From Apodospora peruviana (Eukaryota; Ascomycota; Sordariomycetes; Sordariales; Lasiosphaeriaceae), in assembly GCA_033439685.1 (NCBI GenBank), contig JAUEDM010000007.1, positions 1,674,001 to 1,738,000 of the forward strand: a stretch of 64,000 bases of DNA, written 5' to 3'. This document shows positions 21,754 to 33,400 of the stretch, piece by piece; the first letter of the stretch is position 1, and each line of letters starts with the position of its first letter. The notes under the pieces were generated by a model that had not been told where the DNA came from, did not search any database, and worked only from the letters and a program-made list of their open reading frames with translations. The position numbers and the translations under genes were made by a program.

Positions 21754-23177
21754 GATTGTTGACACAACACAGTATCACTTCTTCCCGCTTTGGTATCCTC
21801 ACTCTTTCTTTAAGAGAGTTTTTCATAAAACTTATTAGACAACGACGACGTGAATGAGGGGAAGCAAGGCATGTCGTACAATCAAAGTACGGTGTGTGGT
21901 GACCGACGGACAGACACATAAACTTCCCGGGCGCGACCGGCGGGTGGCGGCGATCCGCACATGTTTAAGTAGTTTTTAATACCACTCGATGACGCCGCCG
22001 ATCAGTCACTCAAACCTGACATAACGTAGGTAGCACACAAAAGTAGGAAAGCGTGGAAAATGTAGTGTAGCATTTAGAGAGATCGCCTCCACAACTTGTG
22101 CTTTGCCCCTCGATGTGGTTCGGATGGATGGATGGCACGGCTATGGGCAATGGGAATAATACTGTAAGCTTATGATGAAGGATTCTGGGTTGACAATGGC
22201 ACGGATGGATGGGCATCAGTATCCGGGGGGGTGAATTGGTAAACTTATTCACGTTGTTGACTAGAGTCATATTCGGACCGTACCGATAAATATCTAAGAT
22301 ACAATGAGTAAGCCCCCCTCGGTTTTCCCAAGTAATCATACGCTGTGTCGTTTAATATAAAGTGGTGATGCCGTCAGCAACTTCAGAGCTTCCAATATTG
22401 AGGTAAGCTTTCTTTCCACGGCTTGATGACCCTGTGGCGCACTTTGGCCCCACGAGTCCACTGCGGGGAAACCTGGTACTAGCAGCTTGGCTTGTGTTAG
22501 CGTCCTGGAGGCTGGCTGGCCAAGCCGAGGTGGTGGCTGGCGGACCCCTGCCAAGTTCCTCACGAGACACACAGGTGGGAATTAACTTTTATCCCTCGAT
22601 GGACGACAAGGACACATGATATGTAAATAACATCCTTTACACACCATACACACGTGCCATACATAGGTATGTACCCTTTTCCTCATTCCCCTCAAATAAC
22701 AACTGACACGAAATGGGGAGAAAACACCAACGGGAGGAAAAGAGAAGATTCCTTTTTTTCTCATCGTCCGTGTCCGTCCCGTGAAAATCCATCCACCAAG
22801 AAACACGAATTACAGACACATAGCAAAAGAATACCCTACATAGGTGATAAACAGCTAAACAAACACCAGTTTCCGTATAGGGTATCCACCGTTAATCCAT
22901 CGTTGTCACACAGCGCCTTCCCTTTCCAAACTTAGGTACCTAATCATCCTTCAATGTCACTCCCTATGACAGAGACAGCAAGCAGGACATTCGGAAATTT
23001 AGCGCGGCTGGTTTAATAAGAAGAGAAGAGAAAGAAAGCCCAATCGTTAAGAATCATTCATCCGCTTCGCTTCACCTCGCTTCCTCCCAAGCGCCAACGC
23101 TCAAGCCAAAACACCCAACCAGTCATGATAAAGGAGCCGCCCAGCACACCACATACCGCCTTATTCTGTAGGGTTCC
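21754..23177. other. Spacer, MFS promoter side to RhoGAP 3' end
   Basis: It holds the MFS promoter on the left and the 3' untranslated region of the RhoGAP gene on the right. No gene supported; short frames at 22336-22572 and 22654-22935 lack any family resemblance. Confidence 0.5.
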
Positions 23178-26011
23178 TCATATCATATTATCCTTTTCCC
23201 TTTCTTGTTGATGTGGCTGGTACTGTTGCCGCTGCTGCTGCTGGCCCTGAAGCGCAGGCGAAGCCGGCCGAGGCAACGGTGACTGCGGCATGGGCGACAT
23301 CGGCGGTAGCGGATTTTCTGCTCCCTCCCCTCCTGGCTGGCCCCAACCTCTCTTCATATCCAAACTCTTTCCCCGTGACAAAAACCCGCCGCTAGTACCC
23401 GATGCAGATCTCTCCCCACCAGGCGCTGGCGGACTCTTATTCCTCCTCTGCTCCAGGTCCTCCTTCTTTTCCCTATACTTGTTCTTCAGCCACCCGGTGA
23501 TGCCCTTCCCGTCGCCCCTGTTATCCTTGCCGTTCTCATCGTTGCCGGTGCCCGAGTTCACCATGGTAAATTCCGAATCGCTCGTCATTGAGTGCCCGGT
23601 TTTGTAGTTCGAACCACTGCCTACTGAGCTGGTACTTTTCTCCGCATTCGAGTTCGATCCTATAATCTTTTGCGGCGAAGGTACAGAGGGGTTCGAGGTA
23701 GGGCCTGTTTCTTCTCTTTTCCGCGACAGCCGCCAACGTCTCTTCTTTTCCTTTTCTATCGCGTCGGGACTTGTGATAGGAACGGCCCCACCCGTAGGCG
23801 AGTCTACTTGATCCATATCTGACCCTTCATTGAACGAGCTATGGAGAGAAGTTTGAGGAGACGCCTTCGGTTTCACAGTCGCCTCGGTGTTGTGGGACGG
23901 GTGTTGTGATGCCCTCGGGGTTGAGTCAGCTGGTGTTACAGCTGCTGGCGTCTCGGAAGGACCATCTGTTTGTCCCGGCATCGGCCTTGACGGTATAGTC
24001 TCCAACGGATTGGAAACCTCGACATTCGGAGAGACGGCTTGTGAGTGCGGCAGCGAGGTTGTTGAGCTGTGTGCACTGGGGTGGGCGTCACCTGGAAGCT
24101 TCTTCTTCCTCAGCTTATTGGGCTGACGACTTTCGCTCTCACCCGTAGGCGACCTCTGAAATAATATTGGAAGTCTTCTTTCCTTTGACGGCGTGGCGAC
24201 CTCCACGTTGGGGTCTAGGAGCCTCTCTTGACTTCTATTACCCGGGACTGACTGGCCAGGTGCTAGGCCCGATGTAGCGATGGATGCCGGGATTGAAGGT
24301 GCCGTTAACTCCTCGGGGGGTGTCGCAACTTCCTCGACCACCTCAGGCGGAGCCACTACCGTTGTGCCTGGCGGAGCCACCGGTGTTAATGGCGTAAGGG
24401 GGCCAGAAGAGTTGTCGTTGCGCGGCGCAAATCTTCCGGACTGCAACGCCGGGGACTTCTTGGAGGGAACTGTGTTACTCCGCGCCAATCCACCGCCAGT
24501 TGGAGTCGTAGCAAGGGCAGGACTTCCCGGACTGGGAGCACCGTTCGAGTGAAGGGACCGCCTCGAGGATGTGGACTTGTTTCTCCTAATCTGTCCCTCT
24601 TTGGCAACACTTTCGGCGCCTGCACTGGCATTAGAAGACGACCGTGTGACCCCCGACTTTCGAACATGGGCAGGCGTTGTCGGGGTGTTGATGATAGGAG
24701 TCCCCTTTGAAACCTCCCGGACTGTCTTCTCATCTGCAGCCGTTCCATCCATTCCGATAAGAAAGTGATCCTGATTCTCAATCAGAAAGATGATGACACA
24801 CTGGTTCAGCCGATACTCCTCGGGCGCCATGGCGTGGTTTGGGTGCGACAACATGCCCGGCTGGAAGATGGCGGCCAAATTTTGTGAGTTCATCCGGTTC
24901 TGGTCCGACTTGGCGGCGAACACGGCGAGAAGATCGAGGATATACAGCAGGAGCTGTCGATTGAGTGGAGGCAGCTCTGTGATCAGATGTTGGTACCTCG
25001 CGATGGCCTGATCCATGTCGAAATTGTCGACAAACTGGGGTCCATCGCCATCGCCCGCAGGCTGCCTAGTTGCCCCTCTCAACGGCTCCCGGAACTTCTC
25101 GTAGAGATCTAGAGGGACCACCGGCTCGGGAAGATCATTGAGATAGCGACGAAGAACGTTGGCCGCATCGTGAACAGTATACCCGTCCCAGACCAGGCCC
25201 TTGCCGTATCTGTCAGGGGAGTCGAATACTGTCTTCAGCTCCTTGATGCGCTTCTCGGATCCGCTTAGGCGGAAGATCCCCTCAACCTCGGTCGCTTTAC
25301 AGATCTGTGTCAACATTTCGTCTTGGCCATACCCGAGCTTCGGATGAGTGCTACCCACCTTTTTCCTTCAAATAGACGCCACACTTCGCTACCACGATGG
25401 GAACGTAACCATATATGTAGCTTTTCTCGTTCTCGTCGATCAGGGAGATCGCGACGTTGGCGTAAGTGATGCTCTGTCGGAGTGGGACTCCAAATATGCC
25501 TTGACCCTGGGGTCGGTTGTCTGCTACCGTTAGTCTCATATCCCAGAGGCTTTTCGTTAAGAAGTCACGGAGGTCCTCCAGAACACGTGCCAGAATGCCC
25601 AGTGAAGATGCGGACAATGGCATCCAACTTGGATGTCCTGGCGGGCGACAACTGGCTCAAGCTTGCACTTGCTTGATGAGCCCGGTTGTCAACTCCCACG
25701 ACAGCCATATGTTGAAGCAACGCCACAGATGATGTCTGTCCGCTGCGAGCACAGTTCGTTCCCTCGTGAAGTGGTGACATTGATCGGTCGGGTTTGAATC
25801 TAGTAGATGGGGCATCTGTACCATTTGCTTCTTGGTGCTTCGATGGGAGCTTGAATCCCTTCCACCACGACTTGAGGTCTCGCTTGTTCGGCGGTGGCGA
25901 CACAGCAGACTGCGGCTGCGCGGGTGCGGGAGGCTGCTGGGGATACGGTGAATTCGGTTGTTGCGGCTGCTGCGAAGCAGCCGGGTGTTGAGGTGGTGCG
26001 GCGGACGTCAT
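23178..26011 (-). CDS. RhoGAP-domain protein (Sac7/Bag7-type)
   Basis: A GTPase-activating protein expected to turn off Rho1-class GTPases controlling the cell wall and actin. Exons 26011-25822, 25520-25359 and 25294-23178 give 822 residues. The Pro/Gln-rich N-terminus carries KRDLKSWWKGFKLPSK, shared with fungal Sac7-like proteins. QGIFGVPLRQSITYANVAISL opens the RhoGAP domain at about residue 68. EGIFRLSG holds the catalytic arginine finger near residue 126, followed by VLRRYLNDLPEPVVPLDLYEKF and NRMNSQNLAAIFQPGM. After about residue 320 the protein is Ser/Pro-rich and probably disordered, with basic patches (KLRKKKLPG, KKRRWRLSRKREE). The first intron is 301 nt, unusually long here, but its join gives a good family match and has a CTAAC branch site 14 nt before the acceptor. 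Confidence 0.92.
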
Positions 26012-29000
26012 GGCTGCGACAGCGCGGTGGCGGGCAGCTGGGTCAGTGCCAGGACCGTCGGCGCTGGGCAGGTTTGTTGACTGCAGCCCGGGGCGAAGAG
26101 GTCGGGAGGTCGTAAACGAAGGCTGATAATCGAGCGAGAGCACGACGTCGATGCGCGTGGAGAAGAACCTAGGTAATAAGGTAGAAAGATTGAGCACTGA
26201 GGATGCAGCTCCGACCGTGCAGTTCAGGTAGAGGTAGGTATGAAACAGGTGTATTTCTGCGACGCGATTGCAGCGAGCGGACGATTGGCCCCATGCACCT
26301 AGTGAGAAGGATCTCCGCGCTGACTGCAGGTCCTGACTATACTGGCTGCTGCAGGCCGGGACGACGGGATGCGGGCGACGACGGCGAACGTAGAATATAC
26401 AGCAGAACCGACGTCGGCGTGACAGACGGACGGGAAACGGGACGGCGTGGTAGGTTTGGAGATGATGTCGGGAAGTTGTCGTCGAGGCCGCGTGCTGTGC
26501 GGTTTGGTGGAATTGAATGCTGGGACGTTGGGACGTTGGGAAGCTGAGACGCTGCGGCGGGTGTGGGAGATTGCTGAAATGAACCCAGTGTGCGACTCAA
26601 AGAACTGTGAAGGGACGGTGGACGGCGGGCCGGGCTGCTGTGGCTTTTCAACAACTGGACCTAGGGATTGGACAAGAACGGCAAGGGGGCAGTGGCTTTA
26701 CAAGGGTAGCAAACGGTGCGTAGGGTCTGGATGCACTGTCTGTCGCTTCAAAGTTCAACTGTTCAACTTTCAGCTCGATGCCGCGAACGGTATCCCGTAT
26801 GTGTGGTACAAGCAAATTCGTATTTCGCATCTCAGTTTGGGATAGCTGGAACTATCGGGTCATCCTTTGCATTTGCAGTACTCGTCGCATTTCGTATATA
26901 TGCCACCACAAAGCCACTCTGAAAGAAAACAAACAGCTTTGCTTTCTTTCTTCGCACTCTGGAACGGACATGCATAGGGGCATCTGCCAGAATCTAGGGC
27001 ACCTCCCGGTCAAAAGATGCACCTCATGCAAGTTTCATCCTTGGATCTCGGTGGAGAACGCCAGAGCTACATTACAGGCAATAAATCCATGCAGGCTCTT
27101 CCCGTAACCTCATATGGACCCTTTCGAACTCGCAAGCGCTCTCGACTCTTTCATCCACTGCAGGTGTCAGGGAGGTATGGGGATAGCGATGGATCTGAGT
27201 GGGTGTTGACTTTCTTGCTGGCCACGCAGGTGCAGGCTAGGTCCAGAGCATTCAAAGTTCATCCCGTGATGAATTACGCGGCTTCCTTTTCGTACGGTGT
27301 AAGTCTAGAATCTTTTTTATCGAGTTATCAGTTCCTCTTGTTTGCTCACCAAAAGCAAGGTGCATTTAGCCCGGTCGAGGGCCGCGCATGCGCCAGCGAT
27401 GAGTCCCTCCAAACCCGGTAGTTTCTTGCTGGTCCCCTAAATTCTCGACAAAGCCTGGGCTACCCTAACCTCAGGTCGACCTCCTGTGCCGTCCCTCTTT
27501 GTCCCAGTTCCTGCCGCAACCAACCTTCAAATTTACCTTCACTGTTTTCAGAGGCGTGGATCTTCGAGACCATATTACGAGTATATGAAGATTACATAGT
27601 CTATCTCTTGATCGTGACGAACTTTCGCCATCTTCAGCCTCTTGCACTTACAGAATTCGATAGTTGCAGCATACCTATGCACGCCATTTCACAGTGCTAC
27701 CGTACGCGGGGAGTTAACGAGCTTAGGAACTGCCCGCCTCGCACTAAATTAAACAGCTTATGACGTATGTCAATCGTCGTTCTTGCATCCACACGTCTTT
27801 CCAGCTGCTACCTTAACCGGCGTCCTTCCGCGACCACTGGATGCGCAGATCTGCGATATGTATCCAAAAATCCTCGCTTTATGGATTCTTTCGGACCTGC
27901 CAGGCTCCCAAAAGAATCCAGCCCGGCCATCTGTATCTTTTCCATCAGTTCGGACCTTCCAATCACTTGAATGCGTCCTGCTATACCCCCGTCCTGGAAA
28001 ATGACCGGTCCTGCCAATGGCCCGGCGCAGTATCTCTCTTTCCAAATATAGCTCTTTCTGAGGTCACTTGCGGGCCACCGCGGCGCTCGTGATCTCTAGC
28101 TAATCCAGGTGTCCATGTAGGCGACGAACAAGAACCAAGTTTTTCTTCGTCAGTCATCCAACAACACGGTGACATTCATCCACGAGACCAGCCTCGTCAT
28201 TTGCCCTCCTCCACTCTCCCTCCAAAAAGACCCTGCGCCGGCTGCGGATTGCTCAGCTGCGCGCAACAGAAACGGTCAACCATGCAAGACGAGGGTAGCC
28301 GAGTTTAGCGACAGTATCGCAGTCAAGTCGTTAACCCGGTACGGGCCCGGTAAATTCATTTCTTTGCTGTAAGAACTTAGGTACAAGACACAAGCAGAAC
28401 AGACAGATCATACTGCAGAATCCCCGAATGCGATGGGCGACACCAGCAGGCAGGCGGTCCGTAGTGCAGGAAGATCGAGACGTTAGCCCCTCGTGGTACG
28501 GTGGACCCGAGGAAGAAAAAGCCATACAGCCACAGAATGTGTGCTATCCCTCATCCTTACAGCCACGTCCGTCAGGTAACCCCCAAATCCAATTGTGGGA
28601 GAGAAGAGAGACACTTTCACGGGCATGTTTCATCTTCAGCCTCATGGTGCAGGAGAGAGACATAGCTGTCTGGCGTTGACACGAGATCTCGGAGGACGTC
28701 ATAGGCTGGATCTGTTGTAACCTCTCACCAAAAGCTGTTCAGCTTGAGGATTTGAACAAATGCATGCACTTTACTGCGACAACGGTGACGGGATATGTGA
28801 TCGGTTGTTCTATTAGCACATGCGAGGTAGTCCTTGTTCAGCTTCACCGATTTGCGACCACGATTTGAGCATACGAGCTTGGTGTTGAAGTGAGAAGTTG
28901 AGAACAGCCCTTTTGGCAAGCTCCGTCAGGTTCCACTGAACTATGCCGGCAAGGGCACCCTGTCGTGGGAACACCCGACGGCGGCCGGTTCGGGATCGGT

Positions 29001-29242
29001 CCTACCGTACATCAGCGCACAGACCATCTCCGCACCACGGCGGTTCCGATTATGTTTAGGTAAGCTCGGGAATCTATCTGTCAGTCTGTGCAGGGGGGCT
29101 TTCGGATTTTCATGGAGCTCAAGAAAAGAAACGAGGTCATCATTAATTCCAATCGCATCCACAACACCGCACCCGACCACGGCCTTTTCCGCCACACACA
29201 ACCACATAGTAGTATCTCTGTGATCTTTACACATCAGTCGCC
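26012..29242. other. 3.2-kb divergent spacer, RhoGAP / TIM9
   Basis: It contains both promoters and probably a long RhoGAP leader. The open frame at 27017-27421 (134 codons, plus) shows no family resemblance and I do not call it a gene. No repeats, tRNA or transposon remnants were recognised apart from a CCTAGGTA motif near 26167. Confidence 0.45.
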
Positions 29243-29686
29243 ATGGATACTGGGTATGCACCTCCAACTCACACTTCTTTCCAAGGAAAGCTAGCTAGCT
29301 AATAACCGATTCCTTTGCGTCTTGTTTGTTGCAGACTTACACAAGCCGAGAACCGCGAGCTCGAGCAGCGCCTCCAGAAGCGCCAGGTCAAGGAGTTTAT
29401 GAATGTACAGAATATTCATACGGCCCCTGCCCCCATCTTCTTCCAGCCTCATGGCAAAAAACAAAATTACTAACACTCTCTAAAACAAACATAGGTCTTC
29501 GGCAGCCTCGTCGACAACTGCTTCACCTCATGCGTAGACGATTTCACCTCAAAGGCCATGTCCAACCGCGAGAACGGCTGCATCAGCCGGTGCGTTCTCA
29601 AGTCCATGTCGACGCAGACGCGCCTGGGCGAGCGCTTCGGCGAGCTCAACGCCGCCATGGCCCAAGAGATGCAGAAGCGGATGTAA
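29243..29686 (+). CDS. TIM9: Mitochondrial intermembrane-space chaperone Tim9
   Basis: A small Tim protein that forms a hexamer with Tim10 and carries hydrophobic carrier precursors across the intermembrane space to the TIM22 complex. Exons 29243-29253, 29335-29404 and 29495-29686 join in phase to 90 residues, the normal Tim9 length. The twin CX3C motif is intact (Cys36/Cys40 and Cys56/Cys60), flanked by the family helices LEQRLQKRQVKEFM and TRLGERFGELNAAMAQEM. The first coding exon is only 11 nt (ATG GAT ACT GG). It is imported without a presequence through Mia40/Erv1 oxidation, as for the family. The 3' untranslated region contains a 48-bp tandem duplication. Confidence 0.95.
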
Positions 29687-30472
29687 ACAGAACGTCGATG
29701 CGATTTTAGACGAGATCGAAAACTATTATCGTTTCTCTACTCCCTATCCCCCTTGCACCGAAATCGAAAACTATTATCGCTTCTCTACTCCCTATCCCCC
29801 CTGCACAGAAATCGACGAAGAGCCAGCCAGCCGTGTTTTCCGAGGAAAAAGAGGAGGGTGCTCTGGACGGGCGGAGGAGAGATTTGTATTATATGGAACT
29901 GGCTGGATGACGGGATACCTTTTTCACAAAATCTGCATTACTATTAGAAAAAACGGCGGCCCGATATCTGTTGTGGGCTGTTTGGGATACAAGCAAGATA
30001 CGGTGGGCGTATGTGTCTGAATCATGTTTGCCCTGTTGGGTTTGGTTAGGGGCTCTGGACCGCCCTTGTAATTATAGGAAGAAAGGGGGGATTGCGGATG
30101 TACATGTGAGAGGAAATCAAGCAGACGAACACCTCTCTAAAACCGACATAGCAGAACTGAACAAACCGCAAGAATTGGTTCAAGTAAAAATGTCCCATTG
30201 CACTCATGTCTGTTTGATTGAACCCTACCATGATAACCATGGATACCTAACTCGAGTGTAAACCTCAAAGCAAAGGGGAAAAAAAAAGACAACTTGGTAA
30301 CCCCATCCAACCTTCCTCCTTCCCTTATCTACCTGACCCATGATCGAATAAGCTAGCTACACCTATCATCAACGCTCCTCTTTTTTTCTCCACTTTCCCT
30401 ACCTGGTATAAGGTAGGTTTCCTACACACTTTAGTAGCCAACTGCCCTCAGCACCATAGTGCCTGCCCTCCT
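29687..30472. other. Convergent spacer, TIM9 / NUP188
   Basis: It contains the 3' untranslated regions of both genes and a 48-bp duplication at its left end. Nothing else is supported. Confidence 0.55.
29715..29810 (+). repeat. 48-bp tandem duplication
   Basis: Two adjacent copies starting ATCGAAAACTATTATCG, differing at only a few positions, just downstream of the TIM9 stop codon. A third copy begins but diverges after ATCG. It looks like a recent replication-slippage or unequal-exchange event. Confidence 0.93.
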
Positions 30473-33400
30473 CTACTCATCACTCAAAATATCCCTAACA
30501 GCCTCGAGCTGCATAACCGCCTTTTCCTCCAGCCGATTCTCGCACCCGCTCCCGGCCGTAGCCTTGATAGCCCTCCAATCGTTCTCCCTCGACCCTAGCG
30601 GCAGAAGCCTCTCCCGTAGGATCTTGCGCCCGCTCAGCCAGAAATCGACGTTCTCCACCACGGACCCGGCGTCCCAGCTCACCTCGGGGATATCCCGACT
30701 ATTGTTCACCCGCAGCGCCGCCAGCACCCTTGTCAGCAGGGCGAGCGAGTGCAGCTCGGAAATCGCAATCAGCGTGACAAACTGCGGCGCGTCGCGGCTC
30801 GCGGTCCGGCTGATCCCCGGCGCCTCGAACCGCTCCACGCTCGACTTGAGAAAGTTGGGGAACTGGTTGAGCACAAACGCTACCTCGGGCGCGATGGTGG
30901 CGCCCAGGGCCCCGAGGATGTTGAGCAGCAGCGGCAAGATGCCCTTGGCCCAGATGTTGTAACAGCGGGCGGCACCAGCGTTGTCGGCGAACGGTGAGAC
31001 ATTGCTCCGCCGCATGAAGCCGGCGAGGTTGGCGGACGTAAGATGGCCTAGGAGGCCGTCGCACGCTAGCTGCTCGGCGATTGTGGGTAGGGCTGAGAGC
31101 TCGAGCAGGAACAGGAGCGATAGCTCGCCGTAGATGGGGTCGCCCTTCTCTGCGAGCTTGTCGGCCCAGGAGAAGAGCGAGGTGGCAACTTGTAAGATCT
31201 CATACGATGACATGATGTTAAGGACCTGGACCTGACACTGCTCGATGCCCGGCACGCTGAGGCATCCTTGGAGGATCGCGGTGATGAGAGCGAGATCTTC
31301 AGGGGTCGTCGGCGAGTCCGACTCATGCACGAGCGCCACAAGCGTCCTGAAGGACTGGGCGACAACCCGGTCGAGGATGGTCAGGACTAGTTGCGTGACC
31401 GGGACTGGGCTGTCAGACGGTGGCTTCTCTGCCGTAGAGTTGGCAGAGTGTCTGGATCCCCTTAGTACGACAAAGAGAATCTTGAGGAGCGTCCGGAAGT
31501 AGGCTATTTGGTCTTTGCCGAACTGTTCTTCCACCGTGTTCAGCGTGACCGAGATGTGCGTGAGGATATTTGTAATGTCCTTAGGCAGGTGTGAAGAGTC
31601 CGCGAGACGTTGTAGCAGTGTGAGAGCAAGATTCGCTCGCGCATGCGCGAGTCGGATAAAGATGTTCTCAGGTGGCTGTGCCATCTGATTCGACTCCAAG
31701 CACTGTTCGGCAACCTGCAACATTTGTTTTGCAATGGTGGCGTTCTGCGGCAAAATGGATACACTCAGTTCCAGGAGCAGGTACTCCCATGCGTGGAAAA
31801 GTGCCTGTTTGAAACGGTCAACGAGCATATTACTGGAGGGAATTGGAGACTCAACTTACAACTTCGGCTTCCACCAAGGAGAGGTTTAGATTCGCCGTCT
31901 CCATCTCATGCCTGAAGCCATTCTTTCGCGGGCCAGCCCAGCTCGCATCATACCTGAGCATCGATTCCGCCAAGTCCAAGGCGTAATAATACTGAGAGCC
32001 AAGTTCTCGAGGTCCTAACCCCGTCCTTTTGAAATCATCTACAGAGCACCCAGGATAGCGGCTGCCAAAGTTCCTCGCGAAATTTGCGTGTAAAGAGGCA
32101 TTGTATTCTGAGACCTGCACACCGCTTCGAAGGAGGTAATCCAGGTCATTTACAACCACCTCCGCGAACTTATGTCCTTGGCCCATCTGTCGCAGATGGT
32201 ATAGCTGCATGGCAAATGTTTCGGCGATGTATGCCGCTATCCTTGCCTGGTCACCAGCCTCTCTAGCATCCGTTTTTGCTACCACTGATGGTGCTTTCAG
32301 CTCACGGACATACGCGCGAAGGTCATGTAAGAACCTTGTGTCTTGCTGCATCGCAAATATGGTCCAGGGCCAGTAGTTTTGGGCCGAAGTAAAAAAGTCT
32401 AGGACCGCTATCGCTTCCTGGCTAGGAATCGTGCTGATGGAGCGTAACTTCTCCAGCGCCGTGGCGAGTACTGAATCTGGAGAAAGTTTTGAGAGCTTGG
32501 ATTCTCCTTTCAATGCTTCGCGCGGTGTCTTGCCTGTCAGGAGGCAATTTGCCATCCACTGTTGCCGGTTCCGCATAATCGTCGAGAAAAGCTTCCAGGT
32601 CGCCAACACCTCTGGCACGCGATTAAAGGGCCTATCAAGCTGTGAGGCTATTTGAATAAAGGATCGGGATATCTGGGGCCCGAGATAGCCCAAAAGTGAA
32701 GGAGGCTCGCCATTTCCCTTTCCAGCGCTTTCCACCAAGGCGCTTAGGAGGGATACTGAAGGTGTTTTGAAAGATTGTCGGACTGCAGGCAACCGAGCGA
32801 CGAGCGAAGCGGATTTGAAGAGTTGGGTCTGGACCCCAGCTGACGGCTGCTCAAGGTAATTCGCAGCCTGTAAAAGTGAAGTTGCGAATACCAGGACCGT
32901 GTTTACCCTCTCCGCAACTATCCGTGACCGATGCGGGTAGAGAGTCGAGTCGGGAATTTGGAAAGCGACCAGCAAGGTTGCTAACAGGGGTTGAAATCTG
33001 AGAGAGCTGGAGGATGCCGAGACAAAGCTCTCCACGATGTACTTAGCAGCAGGCACAAGGCAGTTTGTCAAGCTGCTTGGGGAATCTGGAATCCCAATGC
33101 TGAAGGTGTACGATGTCAACTTGTTCATTGTACCAACCACATCCCTGACCAGAATGCTTCGGTCCAGTTCAGATGGGAACCTCCAGGTAGCAGAATTCTC
33201 AAAGACATCGACGGTCGTCTGTGCCACAGAGAGCAATACTCGGGATAGAATCTTGTCCGACGTTCCTAGCCATGGGTTTTCATCACCCTTTGAGCGGCCA
33301 TTCGCGGTGGTTTCCATCCTGCGTTGAACTGGGCTTGTCATGGCGTTGTCGACCAAACCAGAGAAGAATTTTACCGCAGATGCCAGGAAATCAAAACGCT

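Noticed and set aside
27017..27421. 134-codon plus-strand frame
   Set aside because: No family resemblance and no promoter or splice context.
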